DNA of 9,865 bases from Gammaproteobacteria bacterium (GTDB lineage: Bacteria > Pseudomonadota > Gammaproteobacteria > GCA-001735895): NCBI GenBank assembly GCA_003231795.1, contig QIJI01000068.1, positions 1 to 9,865 of the forward strand, given 5' to 3'. Under the pieces are notes generated by a model. It ran no database searches and had not been told where the DNA came from. It was given only the letters and a program-made list of their open reading frames with translations. The position numbers were made by a program, and so were the translations under genes. This document shows positions 1 through 6,563 of the stretch, one piece after another. Numbering within the stretch: position 1 is the first letter of the stretch; each line of letters opens with the position of its first letter.

Positions 1-243
1 GTGATTGACAGACCCAAAGGATATTTTCCGATGCCGGCACTGAAATTCGTACGCGGTGATTTTTACGAATTTATGGCTGATGTGCTGAATAGTCGTTGCA
101 GCCGTGAACGAGGACTGTTCAGTCGTGACTACATCGACTGTTTGCTGGCGCAACCCGAGTCTCATTATACCCGGCTCAATGGCAGCAAGCTCTGGCATAG
201 CGCATTGCTGGAATACTGGTTGCAAATTCATCTGGACTCGTAA
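1..243 (+). CDS. asnO: N-acetylglutaminylglutamine amidotransferase, C-terminal fragment
   Basis: This is the last 80 codons of a gene that begins before the window; the GTG at position 1 is probably an internal valine, not a start. The encoded tail (DRPKGYFPMPALKF near its beginning, later ERGLF and GSKLW, ending in LEYWLQIHLDS) matches my memory of the C-terminus of the asparagine-synthase-like amidotransferases that convert N-acetylglutaminylglutamine to its amide, a compatible solute made under osmotic stress. The enzyme is cytosolic; its glutaminase and synthetase active sites lie upstream of what is visible. The acetyltransferase partner (ngg), often next to this gene, is not downstream: the next 340 bases are a repeat element and then grxD. 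The stop codon TAA at 241-243 lies inside a tandem duplication. Another asparagine synthase B-type amidotransferase is possible but less likely given the tail. Confidence 0.8.
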   Translation: MIDRPKGYFPMPALKFVRGDFYEFMADVLNSRCSRERGLFSRDYIDCLLAQPESHYTRLNGSKLWHSALLEYWLQIHLDS

Positions 244-260
244 ACATCTGGACTCGTAAA
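229..260. repeat. Perfect tandem duplication of 16 bp across the stop codon
   Basis: The unit CATCTGGACTCGTAAA occurs at 229-244 and again, with no gap, at 245-260. The first copy encodes the last residues (HLDS) and stop of the upstream gene. The second is shifted by one base in reading frame and lies outside the gene. This looks like a recent slippage or duplication event. Confidence 0.9.
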
Positions 261-276
261 ATAAAATGGTTATGCT

Positions 277-299
277 AGGGTCTGTTCACACATATTGAA
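277..299. repeat. Left terminal inverted repeat of the element
   Basis: These 23 bases match the reverse complement of 522-544 at 22 positions. The only difference is the fifth base (T here, C in the reversed right end). Confidence 0.9.
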
Positions 300-307
300 T
301 CATCACT

Positions 308-407
308 GCTGGCGGCCATTTTTGTGGCCAGCAAGGCAGAAGGAGTGATGTGTAGTCATTCTACATGAACGACTGATAACGCAGCTGGCCACAAAAATGA
401 CCCCAGC
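308..407. repeat. Internal inverted repeat 1 of the element
   Basis: The arms 308-331 and 385-407 pair over about 23 bases with one mismatch and one bulge. The shared core is CATTTTTGTGGCCAG. The 53-base loop holds a small hairpin (TGTAG, loop TCATT, CTACA at 351-365). The left arm touches the end of the extended left terminal repeat. Confidence 0.85.
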
Positions 408-414
408 CCTTCGG

Positions 415-513
415 GTTGTGACTAAAAAAGCGCCACTCGGTGTTGCTCGTCGCTCATTTGGAATAACCAAACCGCGTTCCTCGCGCCTTGATTGGCGCTT
501 TTTTAGTCACAAC
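415..513. repeat. Internal inverted repeat 2 of the element (perfect 20 bp)
   Basis: Bases 415-434 are the exact reverse complement of 494-513, whose sequence is GGCGCTTTTTTAGTCACAAC. The 59-base loop includes a small hairpin, TTTGG at 457-461 with CCAAA at 467-471. The right arm abuts the right terminal repeat. Confidence 0.9.
483..504 (+). terminator. Rho-independent terminator-like hairpin inside the element
   Basis: GCGCC (483-487), a six-base loop TTGATT and GGCGC (494-498) are followed by six T residues (499-504). This fold competes with the longer inverted repeat, which uses the same right arm. It is placed to stop transcripts coming from the upstream amidotransferase gene before grxD. 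The five-base stem is short. Confidence 0.55.
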
Positions 514-521
514 AGTGACGT

Positions 522-544
522 TTCAATATGTGTGAACAGGCCCT
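522..544. repeat. Right terminal inverted repeat of the element
   Basis: It is the inverted partner of 277-299 with one mismatch and ends 41 bases before the grxD start codon, so the element forms the upstream flank of that gene. Confidence 0.9.
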
Positions 545-585
545 AAAACCTTAGCGTTTTACTTGGTTATTATTTGAGGTATTGA

Positions 586-912
586 ATGGACGTCCTGGAA
601 CGAATTAAACAGCAAGTCGAATCCCATCCCGTGATCATTTATATGAAGGGAACCCCGCAGCTACCGCAGTGTGGATTTTCGAGCCGAACTGCAGAAGCAC
701 TGAAGTCGTTGAGCATTGAATTTGCCTATGTCAATGTGTTGTCAGATCCCGAGATTTTTCAAAACCTGCCGAATTACGCCGACTGGCCTACCTTTCCCCA
801 GGTCTATGTCGATGGTGAGCTAATCGGGGGTTGTGATATTACTCTCGAAATGCACGAATCCGGCGAGCTTGGGAAAATTGCCCTCGCCGCTACGCAAAAA
901 AAGACCAGTTAG
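586..912 (+). CDS. grxD: Monothiol glutaredoxin Grx4
   Basis: This 108-residue protein has the length and sequence of monothiol glutaredoxins of the Grx4/Grx5 type. The active site CGFS sits at residues 29-32 after MKGTPQLPQ. The family glutathione-binding segments WPTFPQVYV and GGCDI follow. Known members bind a bridging [2Fe-2S] cluster with glutathione and a BolA partner and pass clusters to acceptor proteins in the cytosol; the single active-site cysteine argues against general disulfide reduction. The ATG at 586 is preceded by GAGGT at 576-580, a good ribosome binding site, and no upstream start fits better. The gene is alone on its strand and ends in a strong terminator. Its promoter is unclear, because the repeat element ends 41 bases upstream and no convincing -35/-10 pair is visible between them. 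Identity is essentially certain. Confidence 0.97.
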   Translation: MDVLERIKQQVESHPVIIYMKGTPQLPQCGFSSRTAEALKSLSIEFAYVNVLSDPEIFQNLPNYADWPTFPQVYVDGELIGGCDITLEMHESGELGKIALAATQKKTS

Positions 913-940
913 TCCGCTGATCTGACAAAACCTAAGGTAT

Positions 941-965
941 AAACCCGCCAGAGGGCGGGTTTTTT
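941..965 (+). terminator. Rho-independent terminator after grxD
   Basis: AAACCCGCC, loop AGAG and GGCGGGTTT form a nine-pair stem that runs into a T tract ending at 965. It lies 28 bases after the grxD stop and 7 bases before the end of the convergent minus-strand gene. Read on the minus strand the same stem is followed by only three T residues, so it may also slow transcripts from that side. Confidence 0.92.
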
Positions 966-972
966 GTGTCTG

Positions 973-1875
973 TTACTGAATTGGCGTACTGGCGCTGCTG
1001 GCGAAATCGATAATTTCAGAAACCGTCGGCGCAGGATCCAGATCGTGTCCATGCCAGACCCCGATTGAGATATACAACTGCTTGCCCTGATCGGTAGTCT
1101 GCAGGGTGTGTCGCTTGATATTTTGAATCAGCCGGTGAAAAAGATCGGGGTTAAATACTGCCGGATCTTCATACTGTATTGAAACCGCAAAGGTGTTCAT
1201 GTTGAAGCGGGAAACCATATCCATAGGGCGTAATGCCAACTGAATCGAATTGGCAATCGTCTTCAAGGTACCCAGACGCAATTCGCTATTTGACGAATTG
1301 ACTTCTATCAAACCCACACCAAGGCCACCGCCACGCGTGTTGCAATGCTCGATCAACGATTCAATATGCAGTTCCAGTTGAGCGCGATTGGGCAGATTGG
1401 TTTCAGGGTCCTGCAGGCTGTTTTGTTTGGCCCGTAAAAACTGGCTGCTGATATTCCGCATACGTTCGCGCATTTCGTTTTGCTGAAAGGCGGTTCGTCC
1501 GGCGCCGAACACTCTCGCCGCCAGTTCGAACTGGTTGGCTGATTTGGATACGAAATCATTAACCCCGCGATCAAACGCGACGACGATACTTGAGGCAGTA
1601 TCTTCGGCGGTTAACAGTACAATTCCGGTATATCGATCGTTGTTTTCATCCCAGCGCCGGATCAGGTCAGTCATCTCCAGTCCATTCATGCCCGGCATCC
1701 AGAAATCGGCAAGCACGACATGGGCGCGCCGTTGATTGAGTATATAAAGGGCCTCATCGGCGGCGGCGGCGGTGCGAATATCTATGAACCCAGATTTACT
1801 GAGTCCTGATTTGACAACCTCGCGGCTAAACTGTAGGTCGTCGACGACGATGATGGATAGGTCTTCTTTGCGCAA
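973..1875 (-). CDS. Response regulator with degenerate GGDEF domain
   Basis: This 300-residue protein has two domains. Residues 5 to about 125 are a receiver domain: acidic pair D12-D13, phosphoacceptor D57 in LADFWMPGMNG, T89 in LLTAED, and K111. Residues about 153-300 follow the diguanylate cyclase fold (DPETNLPNR at 156-164, then LRPMDMVSRF), but NMNTF stands at 225-229 where GGDEF should be. The metal- and substrate-binding residues are missing, so I infer it does not make cyclic di-GMP; it may bind a partner or act as a phosphorylation-controlled switch. The receiver residues look intact. There is no ATG or GTG before the in-frame stop upstream, so TTG at 1875-1873 is the best start, without a clear ribosome binding site. 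It lies 43 bases after rnt and probably shares its transcript. No histidine kinase is nearby. Confidence 0.85.
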   Translation of the reverse strand: MRKEDLSIIVVDDLQFSREVVKSGLSKSGFIDIRTAAAADEALYILNQRRAHVVLADFWMPGMNGLEMTDLIRRWDENNDRYTGIVLLTAEDTASSIVVAFDRGVNDFVSKSANQFELAARVFGAGRTAFQQNEMRERMRNISSQFLRAKQNSLQDPETNLPNRAQLELHIESLIEHCNTRGGGLGVGLIEVNSSNSELRLGTLKTIANSIQLALRPMDMVSRFNMNTFAVSIQYEDPAVFNPDLFHRLIQNIKRHTLQTTDQGKQLYISIGVWHGHDLDPAPTVSEIIDFASSASTPIQ

Positions 1876-1918
1876 AGCGTGGTCTGCCGGAAATTATGCT
1901 AATGAGTATAATTCATAT

Positions 1919-2521
1919 TCAGCGTTGTACAAATACTACTTCGTTTACAATTTTGCAAAACAGGGTTGCCGTCATTTCAGCATCGTAAATGGCCGAGTGC
2001 GCTTCATTTGAATCCCATTCCAGTCCAGCCGCCGTAATGGAACGTGCGAGCACGGTTTGACCGTAAATCAGTCCGGCCAGGGTGACTGTGTCGAAAGTAC
2101 TGAAGGGATGAAACGGATTTCGTTTTATCCCGTTTCGAGCCGCTGCGGCATTGATGAATTTGAGGTCAAAGTGTGCATTGTGGCCGACCAGTATTGCTTT
2201 GTTGCATTGGTGATTTTTGAGCGCGCTGCGGACCGGTTTGAAGATTTTCGGTAATGCCAGTTTCTCATCCAGCGCCATGCGAAACGGATGATCAACATCG
2301 ATGCCATTGATTGCCATCGACTTCGGCTCCAGGTTGGCTCCGTCGAAAGGGTTGACATGGCAAGATACGGTTTCGCTACAGAAAAATTCGCCATTTTTGT
2401 CAATGTCGATTATAACGGCCGCTACTTGAAGCAGTGCATCGGTCGCTTCATTAAATCCCCCGGTCTCAACATCGACTACGACTGGCATGTAGCCACGAAA
2501 ACGCTGTGCCATTTCAATCAT
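1919..2521 (-). CDS. rnt: Ribonuclease T
   Basis: The product is a DEDDh-family 3'-5' exonuclease that trims the 3' ends of tRNA and other stable RNAs, acting in the cytosol as a dimer. In the 200-residue form beginning MIEMAQRF, the active-site residues are D17 and E19 (VVDVETGGF), D119 (GHNAHFDLKF), H175 and D180 (AHSAIYDAE). NPFHPFSTFDT at 135-145 is also characteristic of RNase T. I chose the ATG at 2521-2519 because it overlaps the pyrC stop as ATGA, an arrangement that suggests translational coupling, and because the protein then begins close to the usual family start. The frame stays open to 2608, but that extension lies inside pyrC and has no family match. A second ATG three codons downstream (2512-2510) is also possible. 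The length is close to the usual ~200-220 residues. Confidence 0.95.
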   Translation of the reverse strand: MIEMAQRFRGYMPVVVDVETGGFNEATDALLQVAAVIIDIDKNGEFFCSETVSCHVNPFDGANLEPKSMAINGIDVDHPFRMALDEKLALPKIFKPVRSALKNHQCNKAILVGHNAHFDLKFINAAAARNGIKRNPFHPFSTFDTVTLAGLIYGQTVLARSITAAGLEWDSNEAHSAIYDAEMTATLFCKIVNEVVFVQR

Positions 2522-3567
2522 TGCTGGAATTTCCAGTTTAGTGTTTCGCCTGCCATGAACGGGATCAGTTTCGAGTCCGCATAAACCAGTGACTCGGGTA
2601 CTCGCCACTCCTGCTGATTCAAGGTGATCTTTCCACGGTTTTGCGGCAGTCCATAGAAGTCGGCACCATTGCGGCTCATAAATGTCTCGAAGTGGGTGAA
2701 GTCGCCAGCTCTTTCAAAAGCCTCGGCGTACAATTCAACTGCGCAACAGGCGGAGTAGACGCCGGCACATCCACAGGCGCTTTCTTTTGCAGTCTGGCTA
2801 TGCGGCGCGCTATCGGTACCCGCAAAAAAATGAGATTCACCGCCACTGGCAGCTTCCACCAGGGAAAGGCGATGTTGTTCGCGTTTAACCACCGGCAGGC
2901 AGTAATGATGGGGGCGAATGCCTCCGCGAAATAGTGCGTTGCGGTTAATCAAGAGATGATGAGGTGTAATGGTAGCTCCGAGGAAATGGTCACCGGCGCG
3001 TACAAATTCAACCGCCTCGTGGGTGGTTATATGCTCAAACACAATCGGCAGTTCCGGGAAGTCACGCCTGATCTGACTCAGGCTTTGCTCGATGAATACT
3101 TTTTCACGATCAAAAACATCGACTTCGGGATTGGTTGCTTCACCATGAATTTGCAAAACCAGGCGATGTTTCTGCATCGCTTCGAACAGGCCGTGGATTT
3201 TAGACAAATCGGTGACTCCGGCGTCGGAGTTGGTTGTCGCTCCGGCGGGATAAAGTTTGGCCCCGAAAACGAACTCGCAGTCGCTGGCCGCTTCTATATC
3301 TTCGACGCTCGTGTTGTCTGTTAGATAAAGGGTCATCAACGGCTGAAATTGATTTGTACCCAAATTCGACACCAGGGAAGTCGCGGCCAGAATTCGGTCG
3401 CGATAGTGCAGCGCGTCTTCGACGTTTCTGATCGGAGGATTTAAATTTGGCATGATGATGGCCCGGCCAAACTGTCTTGCGGTATCACCGGCAACAGCTT
3501 CGAGATAGGGCGAATCGCGCAGGTGTAAATGCCAGTCATCCGGGGTGATGATGGTAATCGTTTTCAT
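2518..3567 (-). CDS. pyrC: Dihydroorotase
   Basis: This 349-residue enzyme catalyses the reversible cyclisation of N-carbamoyl-aspartate to dihydroorotate, the third step of pyrimidine synthesis. Length and sequence match the class II (E. coli PyrC-type) family. Zinc ligands are visible: H13 and H15 in HLHLRD, K104 in FGAKLYPAGATT (the lysine carboxylated in this family), H141 in QIHGE, H179 in FEHITT, and the catalytic D252 in FAGTDSAPH. The ATG at 3567-3565 starts the family's usual N-terminus (MKTITIITPDDWH); the ribosome binding site is weak. Its stop codon overlaps the rnt start by four bases. It is the first gene of the minus-strand unit and is divergent from aceE across 315 bases. I see nothing broken in the gene. 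Confidence 0.97.
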   Translation of the reverse strand: MKTITIITPDDWHLHLRDSPYLEAVAGDTARQFGRAIIMPNLNPPIRNVEDALHYRDRILAATSLVSNLGTNQFQPLMTLYLTDNTSVEDIEAASDCEFVFGAKLYPAGATTNSDAGVTDLSKIHGLFEAMQKHRLVLQIHGEATNPEVDVFDREKVFIEQSLSQIRRDFPELPIVFEHITTHEAVEFVRAGDHFLGATITPHHLLINRNALFRGGIRPHHYCLPVVKREQHRLSLVEAASGGESHFFAGTDSAPHSQTAKESACGCAGVYSACCAVELYAEAFERAGDFTHFETFMSRNGADFYGLPQNRGKITLNQQEWRVPESLVYADSKLIPFMAGETLNWKFQQ

Positions 3568-3575
3568 TTTAATAT

Positions 3576-3597
3576 TGCCAGAACTAATGTGCCAGAA
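3576..3597. promoter_or_regulatory. Short direct repeat in the pyrC leader
   Basis: TGCCAGAA occurs at 3576-3583 and again at 3590-3597, a 14-base period, just upstream of the pyrC start codon (TTCTGGCA twice on the coding strand). This could be a protein-binding or leader element, or chance. No PurR-like box is visible. Confidence 0.3.
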
Positions 3598-3660
3598 TTA
3601 TTGTGGATTCATGAATTGATCAGAGGCTCCTTAGATATGATAATAACATCCGCGGCCGAT

Positions 3661-3797
3661 TTAACCCGAACAATTCACAAACAAGCTCGTGTCCTTGCTT
3701 GTTCTTTGATTTTACCGGAAACTATCCTCAATCGACCGGATCGATAAGTCCGGCACTCAATCGGATAATCCCCAGTAAAATCAAAGACCGGCCCATT
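3661..3797. repeat. Structured block, copy A, upstream of aceE
   Basis: This non-coding block of about 137 bp aligns with 9711-9844 in the same orientation. Shared anchors in order are TTAnCCCGAA, AATTCA, GCTTG, TTGATT, GGAA, CCTCA, CCGGA, GATA, TCGGA, AAATC and CCCATT. From 3661 to 3740 both copies are 80 bases long and I count about 70% identity with small gaps. The hairpin at 3705-3785 occupies its second half. It lies between the pyrC and aceE promoters, ending 85 bases before the aceE start. Confidence 0.6.
3705..3785. other. Long imperfect hairpin in copy A
   Basis: TTTGATTTTAC (3705-3715) is the exact reverse complement of GTAAAATCAAA (3775-3785). Further inward TATCC pairs with GGATA, and the tip is CCGGA (3736-3740) with TCCGG (3749-3753) around an eight-base loop. 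No T tract follows, so it is not a standard terminator. Confidence 0.7.
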
Positions 3798-3798
3798 C

Positions 3799-3827
3799 TT
3801 CACAACGTCATCACAGCAGTTTGTGAA
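3799..3827. promoter_or_regulatory. Candidate operator at the aceE promoter
   Basis: TTCACAA (3799-3805) and TTGTGAA (3821-3827) are perfect inverted repeats 15 bases apart. A third related half-site, TCACA at 3811-3815, forms TCACA-N6-TGTGA with the right arm. The cluster lies 21 to 49 bases upstream of the TATAAT box, where an activator or repressor could act. It does not match the PdhR consensus I know, and the half-site order is the reverse of a CRP site. Confidence 0.4.
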
Positions 3828-3847
3828 TCGTCCGGGTTAATATGCCG

Positions 3848-3853
3848 TATAAT
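3848..3853 (+). promoter_or_regulatory. aceE -10 box
   Basis: A perfect TATAAT lies 30 bases before the aceE start codon, predicting a leader of roughly 20-25 bases. The -35 region is poor: the nearest good hexamer, TTGTGA at 3821-3826, leaves a 21-base spacer, longer than usual. The promoter may therefore need an activator. Confidence 0.6.
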
Positions 3854-3882
3854 CGAGTCAATTTTAAAAATAGGCGACATGC

Positions 3883-6540
3883 GTGGTAGACGAAACAGAT
3901 ATTGATCCCGAAGAGACCCAGGAGTGGATCGAATCGCTTGAATCGGTGCTTGAACGTGAAGGCCCCGAGCGTGCACATTTTTTACTCGAAAGACTGATCG
4001 ATAAAACCCGCCGGTCGGGTATCTACCTGCCATTTTCTGCCAAAACCGCATACGTCAATACCATTCCGTTAACTAAACAACGCCCGATTCCCGGAGACCA
4101 GGCAATCGAGCACAGCATTCGTTCCGTGATCCGATGGAATGCAGCGGCGATGGTAGTTCACGCCAACCGAAAGTCGAGCGAACTGGGCGGCCATATCGCC
4201 AGCTTTGCTTCTGCTGCAACCCTTTACGATGTTGGATTTATGCATTTTTTTCGTGCGCCTGGCGAAGAAAACAAGGGGGATCTGGTTTTCTTTCAGGGGC
4301 ATTCTGCTCCTGGAGTCTACGCCAGAGCATTTCTCGAAGGACGTCTCAGCGAGGAGCAATTGAGAGCATTTCGCCAGGAAGCACTGGACGAAAACGGATT
4401 GTCGTCTTACCCGCATCCCTGGTTGATGCCGGACTTCTGGCAATTTCCAACCGTTTCGATGGGGCTTGGTCCGCTGATGGCGATCTACCAGGCTCGTTTC
4501 ATGAAGTACCTGGAGAATCGCGACATTCAGCAACAACAGGATCGCAAAGTATGGGCGTTTATGGGCGATGGGGAAATGGACGAACCGGAATCGCTGGGTG
4601 CCATATCGCTGGCGTCGCGTGAAAATCTCGACAACCTGATTTTTGTAGTCAATTGTAATTTACAGCGGCTCGATGGCCCGGTCCGCGGTAACGGCAAGAT
4701 CATTCAGGAACTGGAAGCTGTTTTCCGGGGTGCCGGATGGAATGTATTGAAAGTGGTATGGGGATCTTACTGGGACCATTTGCTGGCCAAAGATGATTCG
4801 GGCGTGTTGCTGAAATTGATGGAAGAAACTGTCGATGGCGAGTACCAGGCCTGTAAAGCCAAGGGCGGTGCTTATACGCGCGAACATTTTTTCGGCAAGT
4901 ATCCCGAGACCCGTGAAATGGTTGCCGATATGTCGGACGAAGACATCTGGCGCCTGAACCGTGGTGGCCACGATCCGCACAAGGTATATGCTGCCTACGC
5001 CGAAGCGGTAGAGTATACCGATCGGCCAACCGTTATTCTGGCCAAGACCGTTAAAGGTTATGGAATGGGAGAGGCGGGTGAAGGCCAGAATATTACGCAC
5101 TCACAAAAGAAAATGGGTGAAGATGCGCTCAAAGCTTTCCGTGATAGATTCAATATACCGATCAGTGACGATGATATTGCTGATGCCCCGTTTTACAAAT
5201 TCCCCGAAGACAGCGTAGAAATGCAGTATATGCGTAATAGCCGTGAGCAACTCGGCGGTTACATGCCCGTTCGTACCGATACCGCAGAACCTCTGGTGAT
5301 TCCAGGCCTTGACGTTTTTGATGCCTTGTTAAAAGACAGTGGCGATCGGGAATTTTCGACCACCATGGCATTTGTGCGCATGCTGTCTACCCTGGCTCGC
5401 GATAAAAATATCGGTAAAAACATTGTTCCTATCGTACCGGATGAAGCGCGTACCTTCGGAATGGAAGGTATGTTCCGTCAATTGGGAATTTACTCGTCTA
5501 AAGGGCAGCTTTACGAGCCGATGGATTCGGATCAGGTGATGTACTATCGCGAAGACATCAAGGGACAGATTCTCGAAGAAGGCATAAACGAAGCCGGCGC
5601 GATGTCGTCCTGGATTGCAGCAGGATCCGCTTATAGCACGCATGGAGTCAGTATGATTCCGTTTTATATTTATTACTCGATGTTCGGTTTTCAGCGTATT
5701 GGTGATCTGGCCTGGGCGGCGGGTGATATGCAGGTGCGCGGATTTCTGATAGGTGGCACCGCAGGGCGTACAACGCTGGCCGGCGAAGGCTTACAGCACC
5801 AGGATGGGCATAGCTTAATCGTCGCTGGCACTATCCCGAATTGTATTTCCTACGATCCGACATTTGCCTATGAACTCGCAATTATTATCCACAATGGTAT
5901 GAAACGCATGTACCAGTTGAAGGAAAATATCTTTTTTTACATTTCAGTGATGAACGAAAACTATGCCCATCCAGGCTTGCTGAAAGGATCGGAAGAAGGA
6001 ATTTTAAAAGGTATTTACTGTCTCGACGAAGGTGAAGAAAAGGGCCATAAGGTTCAGTTAATGGGGTCAGGTACCATTTTGCGTGAGGTGATAGCCGCCG
6101 CCGAATTGCTCAAAAATGATTTCGAGGTAAACGCCGATGTCTGGAGTGTCACCAGCGTTAATGAACTCGCACGTGAAGCAAAGAATTGTGATCGCTGGAA
6201 TCAACTCCACCCGACCAAAAAAGCCCGCCGCAGTTATCTTGAGACCCAGTTACAGGGGCGCAAGGGTCCGGCTGTTATAGCGACTGACTATAATCGTACC
6301 TATGCCGAGCAAATTCGGGAATATGTGCCACAGCGGTTTGTTAGTCTTGGAACCGACGGTTACGGACGTAGCGATACGCGCGATAATTTGCGCATCTTTT
6401 TCGAAGTCAATCGATTCTATATTGTGCTGGCGGCGCTCAAAGCGCTTAGCGATGACGGCGATATTGATAGCAAGGTGGTACAACAGGCAATAAAGAAGTA
6501 TGACATCGATCCCGAAAAGCCAAATCCGACAACCGTTTAG
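3883..6540 (+). CDS. aceE: Pyruvate dehydrogenase E1 component, homodimeric type
   Basis: This 885-residue enzyme uses thiamine diphosphate to decarboxylate pyruvate and acetylates the lipoyl group of E2, the entry to the pyruvate dehydrogenase complex. Length and sequence closely follow E. coli AceE (887 residues). The thiamine/Mg motif is GDGEMDEPES at 228-237 with N257 and N259 in NCNLQRLDGP. H406 (NITHSQKK) corresponds to the flexible-loop histidine and E570 (EEGINEAG) to the catalytic glutamate of E. coli E1. The start is GTG at 3883, with AGGCGA at 3872-3877 as ribosome binding site; it gives the family's N-terminus (DIDPEETQEW). An ATG at 3879 is in another frame and stops after eight codons. 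It is the first gene of the three-gene operon, 23 bases before aceF, with its own TATAAT promoter. No E1 alpha/beta split is present. Confidence 0.98.
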   Translation: MVDETDIDPEETQEWIESLESVLEREGPERAHFLLERLIDKTRRSGIYLPFSAKTAYVNTIPLTKQRPIPGDQAIEHSIRSVIRWNAAAMVVHANRKSSELGGHIASFASAATLYDVGFMHFFRAPGEENKGDLVFFQGHSAPGVYARAFLEGRLSEEQLRAFRQEALDENGLSSYPHPWLMPDFWQFPTVSMGLGPLMAIYQARFMKYLENRDIQQQQDRKVWAFMGDGEMDEPESLGAISLASRENLDNLIFVVNCNLQRLDGPVRGNGKIIQELEAVFRGAGWNVLKVVWGSYWDHLLAKDDSGVLLKLMEETVDGEYQACKAKGGAYTREHFFGKYPETREMVADMSDEDIWRLNRGGHDPHKVYAAYAEAVEYTDRPTVILAKTVKGYGMGEAGEGQNITHSQKKMGEDALKAFRDRFNIPISDDDIADAPFYKFPEDSVEMQYMRNSREQLGGYMPVRTDTAEPLVIPGLDVFDALLKDSGDREFSTTMAFVRMLSTLARDKNIGKNIVPIVPDEARTFGMEGMFRQLGIYSSKGQLYEPMDSDQVMYYREDIKGQILEEGINEAGAMSSWIAAGSAYSTHGVSMIPFYIYYSMFGFQRIGDLAWAAGDMQVRGFLIGGTAGRTTLAGEGLQHQDGHSLIVAGTIPNCISYDPTFAYELAIIIHNGMKRMYQLKENIFFYISVMNENYAHPGLLKGSEEGILKGIYCLDEGEEKGHKVQLMGSGTILREVIAAAELLKNDFEVNADVWSVTSVNELAREAKNCDRWNQLHPTKKARRSYLETQLQGRKGPAVIATDYNRTYAEQIREYVPQRFVSLGTDGYGRSDTRDNLRIFFEVNRFYIVLAALKALSDDGDIDSKVVQQAIKKYDIDPEKPNPTTV

Positions 6541-6563
6541 GAGTCTGTCGATCAGGAATAACT

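Larger units (their letters stand above)
277..545. mobile_element. MITE-like non-coding element with terminal inverted repeats
   Basis: The left end at 277-299 and right end at 522-544 are 23-bp inverted repeats with one mismatch; both contain CTGTTCACACATATTGAA in their inward reading. After a short mismatch, a further six bases (TCACTG at 303-308, CAGTGA at 513-518) also pair. Between the ends lie two long inverted repeats: 308-331 with 385-407, and a perfect 20-bp pair at 415-434 and 494-513. Almost all of the element is therefore potentially base-paired. TA occurs at 276-277 and 544-545 around GGG...CCC, which would fit a TA target duplication, although it is also part of the palindrome. 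No reading frame inside looks like a transposase. I infer a non-autonomous element moved by a transposase encoded elsewhere; the parent family is not identifiable from here. Confidence 0.75.

Noticed and set aside
2522..2608. Upstream extension of the rnt frame
   Set aside because: The added 29 residues lie inside pyrC, match nothing in RNase T, and the ATG overlapping the pyrC stop gives the family start.
3811..3826. CRP site at the aceE promoter
   Set aside because: The half-sites read TCACA-N6-TGTGA, the reverse of the CRP arrangement TGTGA-N6-TCACA.
3699..3905. Small + strand open frame running through copy A into the aceE start
   Set aside because: It has a poor start, no ribosome binding site, overlaps the aceE promoter and start in another frame, and indels between the two copies of the block break the frame.
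3879..3905. ATG just before the aceE GTG as alternative start
   Set aside because: It is in a different frame and reaches a stop after eight codons.
4134..4622. 162-codon + strand frame within aceE
   Set aside because: It lies wholly inside a clearly coding, conserved part of aceE in another frame and has no recognisable domain.
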